64,000 nt of DNA from CAVPJC01 sp963705155 (lineage in GTDB: Bacteria; Chloroflexota; Anaerolineae; Anaerolineales; UBA4823): positions 372,001 through 436,000 of the forward strand of contig CAVPJC010000001.1 of NCBI GenBank assembly GCA_963705155.1. Reading direction: 5' to 3'. Numbering within the stretch: position 1 is the first letter of the stretch; the number at the start of each line of letters is the position of its first letter. Positions 8,496-16,787 of this stretch are shown piece after piece. The notes under the pieces were generated by a model that worked only from the letters and a program-made list of their open reading frames with translations, searched no databases and was not told the DNA's origin. The position numbers and the translations under genes were made by a program.

Positions 8496-9707
8496 CTACT
8501 CCATCTGCCAGAATTCTGAATTATAGGCAGGCAGTTCGCAGCGCAGGGGCGCATCTTCGCGATAGCCCAGAGCGTAACCGGCCTGCATAAGCTGGTGGAT
8601 CTCACTGGTGCCTTCATAGACGATGGCGCCTTTCGAGTTCCGCAGGTAACGTTCCACATCGTATTCGTCGCTGTATCCGTAGGCTCCGTGGATCTGGATA
8701 GCCTCTGCTGCCGCTTCAAAGGAGGCGTCGGTGGCAAACCATTTGGCCAGCGAAGTCTCGCGTGTGTTGCGCAGACCCTGGTTTTTCATCCAACCACAGC
8801 GCAGATACAGCAGGCGGGCGGCTTCGTAAGATTGTACCATGCGGGCAATTTTTTGCTGGATAAGCTGAAACTTGCCGATCTCGCGCCCGAAAGCTTTGCG
8901 CTCGTTGGCATAACGCACACTGGCTTCCAGGCTGGCGCGGATCAGCCCGGTCGCGCCTGCCGCCACGGTGTAGCGCCCGTTATCCAGGCAAGACATGGCG
9001 ATCTTGAAGCCCTCGCCCTCTTCACCAATCAGGTTCTCAGCCGGCACACGCACATCTTGAAAAGCCAGCCAGCCGGTGGATCCGGCGCGTACACCCAGCT
9101 TCCCGTGCAGATCGCCGCAGGTGACGCCAGGGCTATCCAGCTCCACCATGAAAGCCGAGAGGCCGTCGTGGGGATCGGGAGCGTTGGGGTTTGTGCGCGC
9201 CACTACCAGGGCATTGTGCGCCTTGGTAGCCAGCGAAATCCACATTTTCTCACCGTTCAGGATGTAGCTGCCGCCATCCCGGCGGGCGGTGCTGGTGAGG
9301 GCTGCCACATCCGAGCCTGCCCCCGATTCGGTCAGCCCAAAACAGGCAATCTTCTCGCCTCTGGCCTGCGGCGTCAGAAAACGCTGGCGCTGCTCTTCGC
9401 TGCCCCACTGCAGCAGGCACATGCTGTTGAGGCCAATGTGTACCGAGAGCACCACCCGCAGCGTGCTGTCCATCGCTTCCAATTCTTCACACACCAGCCC
9501 CAGGGAGATGTAATCCATCCCCTGACCGCCGTAGCGCACCGGGATGCACACCCCCAGGATGCCCAGGTCGGCCATGCGCGGCAGGATAAAAGGCGCCATT
9601 TCCTGCTTGCGGTCCAACTCTTTGATCACCGGCGCCACTTCACGCTGGACAAAATCCCTGACCATCTGCTGCACCATACGGTGCTCTTCTTGCAGTGCAA
9701 AATCCAT
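8496..9707 (-). CDS. Acyl-CoA dehydrogenase
   Basis: A 403-aa flavoenzyme that introduces a trans-2 double bond into acyl-CoA and passes electrons to EtfAB, encoded next. Visible are the helical N-terminal domain (FALQEEHRMVQQMVRDF), the FAD/substrate motif FGLTESGAGSDVA, the EKMWIS strand, and the C-terminal YEGTSEIH segment in which the Glu of YEG is the catalytic base position. ATG at 9707 follows CCGGAGGGATC; a longer frame upstream has no site. Some features (GYSDEYDVERYLRN) resemble short-chain and glutaryl-CoA dehydrogenases, but substrate chain length cannot be assigned. Confidence 0.92.
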   Translation of the reverse strand: MDFALQEEHRMVQQMVRDFVQREVAPVIKELDRKQEMAPFILPRMADLGILGVCIPVRYGGQGMDYISLGLVCEELEAMDSTLRVVLSVHIGLNSMCLLQWGSEEQRQRFLTPQARGEKIACFGLTESGAGSDVAALTSTARRDGGSYILNGEKMWISLATKAHNALVVARTNPNAPDPHDGLSAFMVELDSPGVTCGDLHGKLGVRAGSTGWLAFQDVRVPAENLIGEEGEGFKIAMSCLDNGRYTVAAGATGLIRASLEASVRYANERKAFGREIGKFQLIQQKIARMVQSYEAARLLYLRCGWMKNQGLRNTRETSLAKWFATDASFEAAAEAIQIHGAYGYSDEYDVERYLRNSKGAIVYEGTSEIHQLMQAGYALGYREDAPLRCELPAYNSEFWQME

Positions 9708-9741
9708 GATCCCTCCGGTCATCTCGCTTGAAACTCCTACC

Positions 9742-9770
9742 ATTATAGCCAATCCCTCAACCGGGCACAA
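9742..9770 (-). promoter_or_regulatory. Promoter of the acyl-CoA dehydrogenase-etfBA operon
   Basis: Minus strand: TTGTGC (9770-9765) and TATAAT (9747-9742), 17-bp spacer. The predicted start near 9735 gives a short leader containing the GGAGG site. Confidence 0.65.
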
Positions 9771-9806
9771 CTGAAATTTGTCATAAATTCAACCCATACC
9801 TTCGGC

Positions 9807-9812
9807 TATAAT
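9807..9812 (+). promoter_or_regulatory. -10 box placing the TPR gene start at the transcription start
   Basis: TATAAT is followed by 7 nt and then the GTG start codon at 9820. The start codon would be at or next to the first transcribed base, and no ribosome binding site precedes it. The -35 is weak. Confidence 0.5.
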
Positions 9813-9819
9813 CCTCCAC

Positions 9820-11262
9820 GTGAGGAGTGCATTTAACCTGAAAATCATCCTGCGCATCCTGGCGCCCCTGCTGCTGGCCCCCCTTTTGGGGTTGGGGGCG
9901 CGCCCGCACAGCCTGGAACGTGATCTGCACCTGGCTGGCAGCGCCATGCAAGCCAGCGCCCGCCCGGAAAAACATATGGCTGCATCGCGCTCCCTGGCGC
10001 GCCTCGCCGCGCAGAACCCCTGGCGCACTGACCTTTGGGAACCTGCCGGCAGGCAGGCCCTGCTGGGCGGTGATGCCCAGGCAGCCACCCGGCACCTGCA
10101 GCGCGCCGCGGCTGCCGGCAGTCTATCGGCGCAGGGGCGGCTGGCTCTGGGACAGGCCCGCCTGCAAACTGGCGACCTGGCGGGCGCCATTCTCATCTGG
10201 GAAGACCTCAGCCGGTCAGCCTCACCCCCTGCGGATGTGTTTCCTCTGCTCCTGCAGGCGCACCGCCTCGCCCGCGATTACCCCGGCGCAGTCGCCGATC
10301 TGCAAACCATGACGGCCCTGCATCCTTCAGACGGCGCTCTGCGCTACCAGCTTGGTCTGCTCCTGGCAGTGCAGCAGCCGGAGGCAGCCCTGGCCCACCT
10401 GGCCCAGGCCGCCGAGCTGGACCCGCGCTTCAAGGACTCCAGCGATGCGCTGATCGGCGCCATCCGCACCGCCAGCCTGCAGGGAGATGCCGCCAGCATC
10501 CTGGTTGAAACCGGGCGGGCGTTGGCCGCCCAGGGAGAATGGGAATTGGCGGCTGAGGCACTGCGATCAGCTCTGGACGCCCGCCCAAACGATGCCAACG
10601 CCTGGGCCTTTTTGGGGGAGGCCCTCCAGCGCCAGAACCCGCAAGATCCGCAGGCCCTGGCTGCCCTGCAGCGCTCCATTGAGCTGGACCCGAACTCGCT
10701 GGCGGCTAATTCACTCCTGGCCCTGTACTGGCAGCGCCAGGGTGATTTTGAAAAAGCCCTGACCCATTTGCAGCATGCCGCACAGCTCTACCCGCAGAAC
10801 CCCGCCCTGCAGGCTGATCTGGGCAGCCTGCAGGCCTTGATGGGTGATCTGGAAGCCGCCCTGCAGGCTCACCAGCAGGCTGTGGCGCTGGCCCCCACCG
10901 ACCCCGCCTACTACCGCTTGCTGGCAGAATTTTGCATTCGCCATGAATTCCAGCTGCGCCAGGTGGGTCTACCCGCCGCCCGTAACGCCGTTTTGCTTGC
11001 CCCGCGCCAGCCTTCCGGCCTGGATGTGCTCGCCCAGGTGTTGCTCCTGCTCAAAGACCTGGACAGCGCCGAACGCTTTTTGCAGCAAGCTGTGGAGATC
11101 CAGCCCGATTATCCCCCCGCTCATCTGCACCTGGGGCTGGTATATATCTTGCAGGGTAACCAGCAGCGCGCCCGCCAGGCATGGGAGCTGGCCATTCAGC
11201 TCGCTCCCGAATCACCCACAGCAGACCAGGCTGCCCGCCTGATGCAAAATTATTTCCCCTAA
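9820..11262 (+). CDS. Membrane-anchored tetratricopeptide-repeat protein
   Basis: A 480-aa protein with an N-terminal signal anchor (LKIILRILAPLLLAPLLGLG) followed almost entirely by TPR units, seen as repeated Trp/Leu-Ala-Tyr patterns such as WAFLGEALQRQNPQDPQAL, ALTHLQHAAQLYPQNPALQA and LHLGLVYILQGNQQRARQAW. TPR solenoids hold protein complexes together; no catalytic domain is visible. The GTG start is the only reasonable one in frame and appears leaderless. It runs divergently from the acyl-CoA dehydrogenase operon and is followed by a lipoprotein gene 43 bp downstream. Confidence 0.85.
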   Translation: MRSAFNLKIILRILAPLLLAPLLGLGARPHSLERDLHLAGSAMQASARPEKHMAASRSLARLAAQNPWRTDLWEPAGRQALLGGDAQAATRHLQRAAAAGSLSAQGRLALGQARLQTGDLAGAILIWEDLSRSASPPADVFPLLLQAHRLARDYPGAVADLQTMTALHPSDGALRYQLGLLLAVQQPEAALAHLAQAAELDPRFKDSSDALIGAIRTASLQGDAASILVETGRALAAQGEWELAAEALRSALDARPNDANAWAFLGEALQRQNPQDPQALAALQRSIELDPNSLAANSLLALYWQRQGDFEKALTHLQHAAQLYPQNPALQADLGSLQALMGDLEAALQAHQQAVALAPTDPAYYRLLAEFCIRHEFQLRQVGLPAARNAVLLAPRQPSGLDVLAQVLLLLKDLDSAERFLQQAVEIQPDYPPAHLHLGLVYILQGNQQRARQAWELAIQLAPESPTADQAARLMQNYFP

Positions 11263-11305
11263 GTATGCTAAAATTAGCCCATTATTTTTGAGGAAAGGAA
11301 TTCAC

Positions 11306-11971
11306 ATGAAAACCCGCTTTCTGCTCATCCTGTCAGTTCTCCTCATGGCAGCCATTGCCTGCCAGGCAGCCAGCTCGGCTGGCGATAACAGCAACTCCGG
11401 GCAGCCTGTGGCTGAACCCAGCAATGTCCTCTTTCAGGACGATTTTTCTGACCCCGAAAGCGGCTGGGACCGGGTGAATGTCGACGACGGCGTCACCGAT
11501 TACGCCAATGGCGTTTACCGCATTTTTGTCAACTCCCAGAACACCGATGTGTGGTCCAACCCTGGCTTGAGCTTCAGCGATGTGCAAATCGAAGTGGATG
11601 CCACCAAGGTTGCCGGAGACGACAACAACGATTATGGATTGGTTTGCCGCTATCTGGATAGCGAGAACTTTTACTTTTTCATCATCAGCAGCGACGGATA
11701 CTATGGGATTGGCAAAGTGACCAATGGCGATCAAGACCTGATCGGGGTCGAGTCCATGCCGCCCAGCGATGTCATCAAGACCGGGAATGATACCAACCAC
11801 CTGCGCGCCGACTGCGTGGGAAGCACCCTGCGCTTGCACGTCAACGGCAACCTGTTGGCTGAGTACGATGATACCGATTTCACATCCGGTGATGTCGGTC
11901 TGATCGCTGGGTCGTTCGAAAGCCCTGGCACCGATATCCACTTTGATAATTATGTGGTAACCAAACCTTGA
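11306..11971 (+). CDS. Lipoprotein with LamG/DUF1080-like beta-sandwich domain
   Basis: A 221-aa exported lipoprotein: signal peptide KTRFLLILSVLLMAAIAC with the lipidated Cys at about residue 19, a Ser/Gly/Asn linker, then one domain of about 175 residues starting VLFQDDFSDPESGW. The DDFSDPxSGW opening and the later DNYVV end are typical of the concanavalin-like (LamG or 3-keto-disaccharide hydrolase-like) domains common in Anaerolineae lipoproteins. Carbohydrate binding is plausible, but no catalytic residues are recognised. GAGGAAAGG precedes the ATG at 11306, and an extended -10 (TGCTAAAAT, 11266-11274) lies upstream. Confidence 0.8.
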   Translation: MKTRFLLILSVLLMAAIACQAASSAGDNSNSGQPVAEPSNVLFQDDFSDPESGWDRVNVDDGVTDYANGVYRIFVNSQNTDVWSNPGLSFSDVQIEVDATKVAGDDNNDYGLVCRYLDSENFYFFIISSDGYYGIGKVTNGDQDLIGVESMPPSDVIKTGNDTNHLRADCVGSTLRLHVNGNLLAEYDDTDFTSGDVGLIAGSFESPGTDIHFDNYVVTKP

Positions 11972-11972
11972 T

Positions 11973-13262
11973 TTGAAGATCTATCTCGATACCGTTGGCT
12001 GCCGCCTGAACCAGAGCGAAATTGAGCTGTACGCCCGCCAGTTTCGCTCCGCCGGCCACACCCTGGTCGCCTCGCCCGAGGAGGCGGACCTGGCGGTGGT
12101 TAACACCTGCGCGGTAACCGCCGCGGCAGCCAGCGACTCGCGCCAGAAAATTCGCCAGGCGGCGCGTGCCGGCGCCAGAGAAGTGGCGGTCACGGGCTGT
12201 TGGAGCACGCTCAACCCCCAGGCCGCTGCAGAACTCCCGGCTGTGAGCTTTGTGGTGCCCAATGCCGGCAAAGACCAGCTCGTCTCGCAATTACTGCAAA
12301 TACCCGAAGAAGCCTTCGACCTGGAGCCTGTGCTGCGCCAGCAGGTGCCGGGGGCGCGCTTGCGCACACGCGCCTTCATCAAAGCGCAGGATGGCTGTGA
12401 CAATCGCTGCACCTTCTGTGTGACCACCCTGGCGCGCGGCCCGGGACGCAGCCGCCCGAGGCAAGACGTGCTGGCCGATGTGCGCGGCGCCCTGGCTGCC
12501 GGCAGCCAGGAGGTGGTGCTGACCGGCGTTCACCTGGGCTCGTGGGGGCAGGATTTTGCCCCTCCGCAGCATTTGAGCGCTCTGGTGCAGTCCATCCTAA
12601 AACAAACCGATGCCCCCCGGCTGCGCCTGTCTTCCCTGGAGCCCTGGGATTTGGATGCGGATTTCTTCAGCCTGTGGGGGGATGCGCGCCTGTGCCGTCA
12701 CCTGCACCTGCCGCTGCAATCTGGCTGCGCCGCAACCCTGCGCCGCATGGCGCGCAAGACCACCCCCGAATCGTTTGCCGCTCTGGTGACAGCGGCGCGT
12801 GCGGCCGTTCCCGATATGGCCATCACCACCGATATCATCGTCGGCTTCCCGGGCGAAAGCCCGGCAGAGTTCGAGCAAAGCCTGGAATTTGTGCGCCTCA
12901 TGCAGTTTGCCGGCGGGCACGTCTTCGCCTACTCGGCCCGCCCGGGCACCGCCGCCGCCCGCATGCCCGCCCAGGTGCCATCTGCCCTGCGCAAAGAGCG
13001 CAGCGCCCGCATGCGCCTCGCCCTGGCGGAGGCCGCCGCTGCCTACCAGGGGCGCTTTATCGGCCAGACCCTGACCGTGTTATGGGAAACCGCCGCCGCC
13101 CTCGGCCCCGAAGGCTGGACCCTGAGCGGCCTGACCGATAACTACCTGCGCGTCAACGCCACAGCCTCGCAGCAGTTCTGGAACTTGATCACCCCCGTGC
13201 AACTGTCCGGAGTGGGTGAAGACGCCGTCACCGGGCAGGTGCAGCTGGCCGGTGTCCTGTGA
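11973..13262 (+). CDS. mtaB: tRNA (N6-threonylcarbamoyladenosine-37) methylthiotransferase MtaB
   Basis: A 429-aa radical-SAM methylthiotransferase that converts t6A37 to ms2t6A37 in tRNA. The N-terminal UPF0004 domain binds an auxiliary 4Fe-4S cluster through Cys in TVGCRLNQ, VVNTCAV and VTGCWS. The radical-SAM domain has the CxxxCxxC motif in DGCDNRCTFC, and a C-terminal TRAM-like part ends the protein. The shorter linker and TVGCRLNQSE opening favour MtaB over MiaB or RimO. TTG is the start, one base after the stop of the lipoprotein gene. The HIT gene overlaps its stop by 4 bp. Confidence 0.93.
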   Translation: MKIYLDTVGCRLNQSEIELYARQFRSAGHTLVASPEEADLAVVNTCAVTAAAASDSRQKIRQAARAGAREVAVTGCWSTLNPQAAAELPAVSFVVPNAGKDQLVSQLLQIPEEAFDLEPVLRQQVPGARLRTRAFIKAQDGCDNRCTFCVTTLARGPGRSRPRQDVLADVRGALAAGSQEVVLTGVHLGSWGQDFAPPQHLSALVQSILKQTDAPRLRLSSLEPWDLDADFFSLWGDARLCRHLHLPLQSGCAATLRRMARKTTPESFAALVTAARAAVPDMAITTDIIVGFPGESPAEFEQSLEFVRLMQFAGGHVFAYSARPGTAAARMPAQVPSALRKERSARMRLALAEAAAAYQGRFIGQTLTVLWETAAALGPEGWTLSGLTDNYLRVNATASQQFWNLITPVQLSGVGEDAVTGQVQLAGVL

Positions 13263-13603
13263 GCGATTGTATCTTTTGTAAAATCATTTCAGGGGCAGCC
13301 CCCGGAGAGATCGTTTACCGGGATGAGCTGGTCACCGCTTTCCGCGACATTCACCCCGTCGCCCCCACCCATATTCTGATCGTCCCCAACCACCACGTCG
13401 CATCCGTTAATGAACTGATCCCCACAGACGAGCCCGCTGTGGGGCGCCTGTTCAGCCTGGCCCGCATCCTGGCCGAGCAGGAAGGCATCCACCACAGCGG
13501 CTACCGCCTCATCGCCAATACCGGCCCGCATGCGGGTCAGGTTGTCTTTCACCTGCACCTGCACCTGATCGGTGGGCAGCCTATGCGATTCCGTATGGGC
13601 TGA
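13259..13603 (+). CDS. HIT family protein (HinT-like purine nucleoside phosphoramidase)
   Basis: A 114-aa histidine-triad nucleotide hydrolase, the usual HinT length. It starts CIFCKIISG and ends with the triad HLHLHLIGG, whose histidines form the active site; VAPTHILIVPNHH is the family's middle motif. The GTG start lies within the mtaB stop (GTGA), so the two genes are translationally coupled. Confidence 0.94.
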   Translation: MSDCIFCKIISGAAPGEIVYRDELVTAFRDIHPVAPTHILIVPNHHVASVNELIPTDEPAVGRLFSLARILAEQEGIHHSGYRLIANTGPHAGQVVFHLHLHLIGGQPMRFRMG

Positions 13604-13723
13604 GTTCACCAACCACCTGCATGTTGCATAAAACCAGTTTTAAGCTAAATACACGTGCACAAAGGCCAAGCGGTGTCCGGAGAATTTTCAAGCTGGCGCG
13701 GCGCAGGCTATATCTGAACAGGT

Positions 13724-13733
13724 GATTATTTAT
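13724..13733 (+). repeat. Left target-site duplication of the insertion sequence
   Basis: GATTATTTAT immediately precedes the left inverted repeat and is repeated exactly at 15036-15045 on the other side of the element. Confidence 0.92.
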
Positions 13734-13750
13734 CAGGGCATTAACATTCT
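13734..13750 (+). repeat. Left terminal inverted repeat
   Basis: CAGGGCATTAACATTCT, identical to the reverse complement of the right end. Confidence 0.93.
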
Positions 13751-13827
13751 AATCTGAATAATGAGACAAAAAGGTCTTCTTCGGTATACTTGTTGCGCTC
13801 AAACATCAAGAACCGGAGAAGACCCAA

Positions 13828-15015
13828 ATGGATTATAACAGTCACGCCCCCAACCGCACCGTCGATGAGAATGGGCTGATCTTCACCACCAGCAGCTTGT
13901 ACGAGTATCTGCGGAACATCACCGATATACGGCAAGCCAAGGGCAAGCGCTATCCCTTGGCGACCCTGTTGTTGGTCATGATCCTGGCGAAGCTGTGTGG
14001 AGAAGACAAACCGAGTGGGATCTGCGATTGGGTCAGGAGGCGGGTGCGGATGCTGAGCGAGATGAAAATCATCAAGCGTCCGCAAGCCCCCTGTCACATG
14101 ACCTACCGGCGGGTGATGCAAACGATCATCCTGGCCGATGAATGGGACCAACTGCTGCACGACTACCATCAGCAGCGCCTGAAAACCGAGCAGGAGATCA
14201 TCCTGACAATGGATGGGAAGACGCTGCGAGGCACGATCCACGGCGGGGAAACACGCGGCACGCATCTGCTGACCGTCTATGTGCCTGACCAAGGATTGGC
14301 GCTGGTGCAAGCCCAAGTGGATCACAAGGAGAACGAGATTGTGGTCGCACCACACGTCTTGAAGCAGGTGAACCTGCAGGGTGCAATTGTGATGGGAGAT
14401 GCCATGCATACTCAACGAGAGACCTCCCGCCAAATCGTAGAGGCGGGTGGTGATTATGTTTGGTTTGTCAAAGGAAACCAGGCCCGGACCGAGTGGGCCA
14501 TTCAGAAGCTGTTTGTGCATGAAATGTGTAACCTGCGTCAGGGAGCTTCTCTGGACAAGGACTTCCAAACTTGTGTCCAGGTGAGTAAGGGGCATGGGCG
14601 CTTGGAAACCCGCACCATCTTCGTCAGCACGTTGTTGAATGATTATTTGGATTGGCCGCATGTCGCGCAAGTCTTTCGCCTGGAGCGGATTCGTTGGCAT
14701 CCGCATTTGCGCGGCAGAACACGCCAGGTGATCTATGGGCTGACTAGCCGGCCTCCGGAGCGCTCTTCACCGCAGCATTTGCTCGAGCTGACCCGCGCCT
14801 ATTGGGGGATTGAAAATGGCTTGCATCATCGCCGAGATGTCACCTTTCATGAAGATGCTACTCGCCTGACCCTGGGGAATGCTGGACGGATCATGGCGGC
14901 CTTGAACAACTTGGTGATCGGTTTATGTTTGCGTGTACATGGCTCGAATGTCGCCCAAGCAAGACGCCACTTTTCGGCTTGCCCTGCTGATGCCCTTCTC
15001 GCGGTTGTCACCTAA
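13828..15015 (+). CDS. ISAs1-family DDE transposase
   Basis: A 395-aa transposase filling the insertion sequence. It has the ISAs1 signatures: LTMDGKTLRGTIHG (first Asp), VMGDAMHTQRETSRQIVEAG (second Asp), DYVWFVKGNQ, and YWGIENGLHHRRDVTFHEDA, which supplies the catalytic Glu. The N-terminal part (IRQAKGKRYPLATLLLVMIL) is the usual DNA-binding region. It is full length with no frameshift, so it should be functional. The ATG follows CCGGAGAAGACC. Confidence 0.96.
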   Translation: MDYNSHAPNRTVDENGLIFTTSSLYEYLRNITDIRQAKGKRYPLATLLLVMILAKLCGEDKPSGICDWVRRRVRMLSEMKIIKRPQAPCHMTYRRVMQTIILADEWDQLLHDYHQQRLKTEQEIILTMDGKTLRGTIHGGETRGTHLLTVYVPDQGLALVQAQVDHKENEIVVAPHVLKQVNLQGAIVMGDAMHTQRETSRQIVEAGGDYVWFVKGNQARTEWAIQKLFVHEMCNLRQGASLDKDFQTCVQVSKGHGRLETRTIFVSTLLNDYLDWPHVAQVFRLERIRWHPHLRGRTRQVIYGLTSRPPERSSPQHLLELTRAYWGIENGLHHRRDVTFHEDATRLTLGNAGRIMAALNNLVIGLCLRVHGSNVAQARRHFSACPADALLAVVT

Positions 15016-15018
15016 ATG

Positions 15019-15035
15019 AGAATGTTAATGCCCTG
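15019..15035 (+). repeat. Right terminal inverted repeat
   Basis: AGAATGTTAATGCCCTG, the exact complement of the left end. Confidence 0.93.
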
Positions 15036-15045
15036 GATTATTTAT
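15036..15045 (+). repeat. Right target-site duplication of the insertion sequence
   Basis: GATTATTTAT directly after the right inverted repeat, identical to 13724-13733. Confidence 0.92.
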
Positions 15046-15065
15046 CCTTTATAGTTTCATCTTTG

Positions 15066-15074
15066 TGATATAAT
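15066..15074 (+). promoter_or_regulatory. Extended -10 promoter element of tcmP
   Basis: TGATATAAT is a TGn-extended -10 box about 45 bp before the tcmP ATG. It lies outside the insertion sequence, so the insertion may have left the core promoter intact. No good -35 is seen. Confidence 0.5.
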
Positions 15075-15117
15075 CTATCTTAGAATATATGTTCCATTTA
15101 GGAGGTCCGAAAATCTT

Positions 15118-16002
15118 ATGACCCAGCATGAGTTCGGCGGTGATTGGACTACAGATAAACTGGAGCGATTGCGAAAATACTTGCATGCTTATATGCAGAT
15201 TTTTTCAAAAAACGAACAAGCCCGTCACTTAACTCCTATATATGTTGATGCATTTGCAGGTACAGGCTATCGCATCCAACCACAAAATTTCCCCGAAGGC
15301 GCAATTCTTCTCCCCGAACTAACAGAATCAGACAGTCTGGCTTTTCTAAAAGGAAGTGCCCGCATAGCCTTGGAAGTGCAACCTGCTTTCCATCGGTATA
15401 TTTTCATCGAGCAAGATGTGCAGCGGGCTCGAGAGCTAGCCCATCTGCGGGAGGAATTTCCGCCTCTGTCACAACGGGTTGGGATTATCAACCAGGATGC
15501 AAATACATATCTGATGGACTGGTGTCAACGGATGGGACCCCTGGAACGAGCAGTCATATTTTTAGATCCTTATGGAATGCAGGTGGAATGGCAATTGATC
15601 GAACAGATTGCGCGAACTCAAAAAGTTGATCTATGGCTACTGTTTCCATTAGGTGTAGCAGTGAATCGTCTGTTAACTAAATCTGGTCCACCACCAACCG
15701 GATGGTCAAGCGCGCTGACCCGCCTGTTTGGTTCAGAAACATGGCTCGATGCTTTCTATCCTTCCCGCAAGGTTTTGACCTTATTTGGAGAACAAAGAGA
15801 AACATCGCGAGAAGCTGATTTTGAAAAAATCGGTCAGTTCTTTGTACAACGTCTAAAAACCGTTTTCGCTGAAGTGGCTGAAAATCCATTACCGTTGCGA
15901 AATTCCAAAAACAATCCGATCTACTTGCTCTGTTTCGCATCTGGCAATCCAAAGGGAGCAAAAACTGCCGTCAAAATAGCTCAAGAAATCCTGCGGAGGT
16001 AA
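15118..16002 (+). CDS. tcmP: Three-Cys-motif partner protein TcmP
   Basis: A 294-aa protein of the TcmP family, which is encoded beside three-Cys-motif (Gp37/Gp68, DUF5131) proteins. It has a methyltransferase-like Rossmann N-terminus, with YVDAFAGTG where AdoMet methyltransferases bind AdoMet, then the conserved FLDPYGMQVEW and LWLLFPLGVAVNRLL stretches. The molecular function of the family is unknown. TTAGGAGGTCC precedes the ATG. The gene and its partner are clearly richer in A+T than their neighbours, which suggests transfer from elsewhere. The partner, starting 1 bp after this stop, is broken. Confidence 0.85.
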   Translation: MTQHEFGGDWTTDKLERLRKYLHAYMQIFSKNEQARHLTPIYVDAFAGTGYRIQPQNFPEGAILLPELTESDSLAFLKGSARIALEVQPAFHRYIFIEQDVQRARELAHLREEFPPLSQRVGIINQDANTYLMDWCQRMGPLERAVIFLDPYGMQVEWQLIEQIARTQKVDLWLLFPLGVAVNRLLTKSGPPPTGWSSALTRLFGSETWLDAFYPSRKVLTLFGEQRETSREADFEKIGQFFVQRLKTVFAEVAENPLPLRNSKNNPIYLLCFASGNPKGAKTAVKIAQEILRR

Positions 16003-16003
16003 T

Positions 16004-16733
16004 ATGGCAACGCAGAGTAAGATCGAATGGACGGAAATGACCTGCGAATCCGGTGACAGGTTGTTCAAAAGTGAGTGCAGGTTGCAAGAATTGCTATGCA
16101 GAACGAATGGCAAAGCGCCTGCAGGCGATGGAGGTAGAGCGATACAAAGACGGGTTAAATGTGACACTTAAAGAGGATTTATTAGAAGTACCATTTCAAT
16201 GGAAACAACCCCGCCTAATATTTGTAAATTGAATTAGCGATCTATTCCATGAAAAAGTTCCCCTGGAATATATCCGACAGAGTCTTCGCTGTTATGGAGC
16301 AATGCCCTCAACACACATTCCAAATCCTCAGCAAAGCGCAGCTATCGGCTCCGAGAATTATCACATTCGTTACCTTGGCCTTCGAATGTCTGGATGGGCG
16401 TAAGTGTCGAAGATCAGCAGGTGATTGATCGAGTGATAGATTTACAAGCGGTGCACTGCTTCAATCCGATTTTTATCGTGTGAACCTTTGATTGGCCCAC
16501 TCGATAATCTTCCGCTCCAAGGCATTCATTGGGTGATCGTTGGTGGAGAATCTGGTCCGGGTGCTCGACCAATGCAGCGCAACTGGGTCGACATAATATT
16601 CGATCAATGTAATAATGCTGGTGTTGCATTTTTCTTCAAACAGTGGGGCGGTGTTAGGAAACACCGAACTGGGCGAGAGTTATATGGACGCACTTTTGAC
16701 GAGATGCCATCCGAAATCCTGCAGATATTCTAA
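16004..16733 (+). pseudogene. Degenerate three-Cys-motif protein (Gp37/Gp68, DUF5131 family)
   Basis: Fragments in several frames add up to one DUF5131-type protein. The start reads ATQSKIEWTEM. Then come remnants of a Cys-rich site (GCSKVSAGCKNCYAERMAKRL, read after removing one extra base near 16044), QWKQPRLIFVN followed by an in-frame TGA near 16231, FHEKVPLEYIRQ, a segment with VSVEDQQVIDRV, and an intact end from about 16488 with GGESGPGARPM and FFFKQWGGVRKHR. It combines at least four frame changes, a nonsense codon and a missing middle consensus. That looks like true decay more than sequencing error, although this window also carries many indels. Confidence 0.8.
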
Positions 16734-16787
16734 CTACATCAATAGTATCTGCTGGATATCAGGCGAGCTGATTAAACAGCAATATCT

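Larger units (their letters stand above)
13734..15035 (+). mobile_element. ISAs1-family insertion sequence, 1302 bp, complete
   Basis: The element is bounded by 17-bp perfect inverted repeats CAGGGCATTAACATTCT (13734-13750, and its complement at 15019-15035) and by a perfect 10-bp target duplication. Size, the CAGGG termini, an 8-10 bp duplication and a single intact transposase gene all match the ISAs1 family. It is inserted between the HIT gene and tcmP, 83 bp before the tcmP start codon. The intact ends and identical duplications point to a recent insertion and a possibly active copy. Confidence 0.95.

Noticed and set aside
8595..9731. 378-codon frame antisense to the acyl-CoA dehydrogenase
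   Set aside because: Mirror of a GC-rich conserved gene; no protein features.
13741..14706. 321-codon frame antisense to the transposase
   Set aside because: Begins and ends within the insertion sequence opposite an intact transposase; no ribosome binding site.
15118..16733. Phage remnant or anti-phage system
   Set aside because: The Gp37/Gp68 name is historical; no other phage, restriction or CRISPR-related genes lie nearby.
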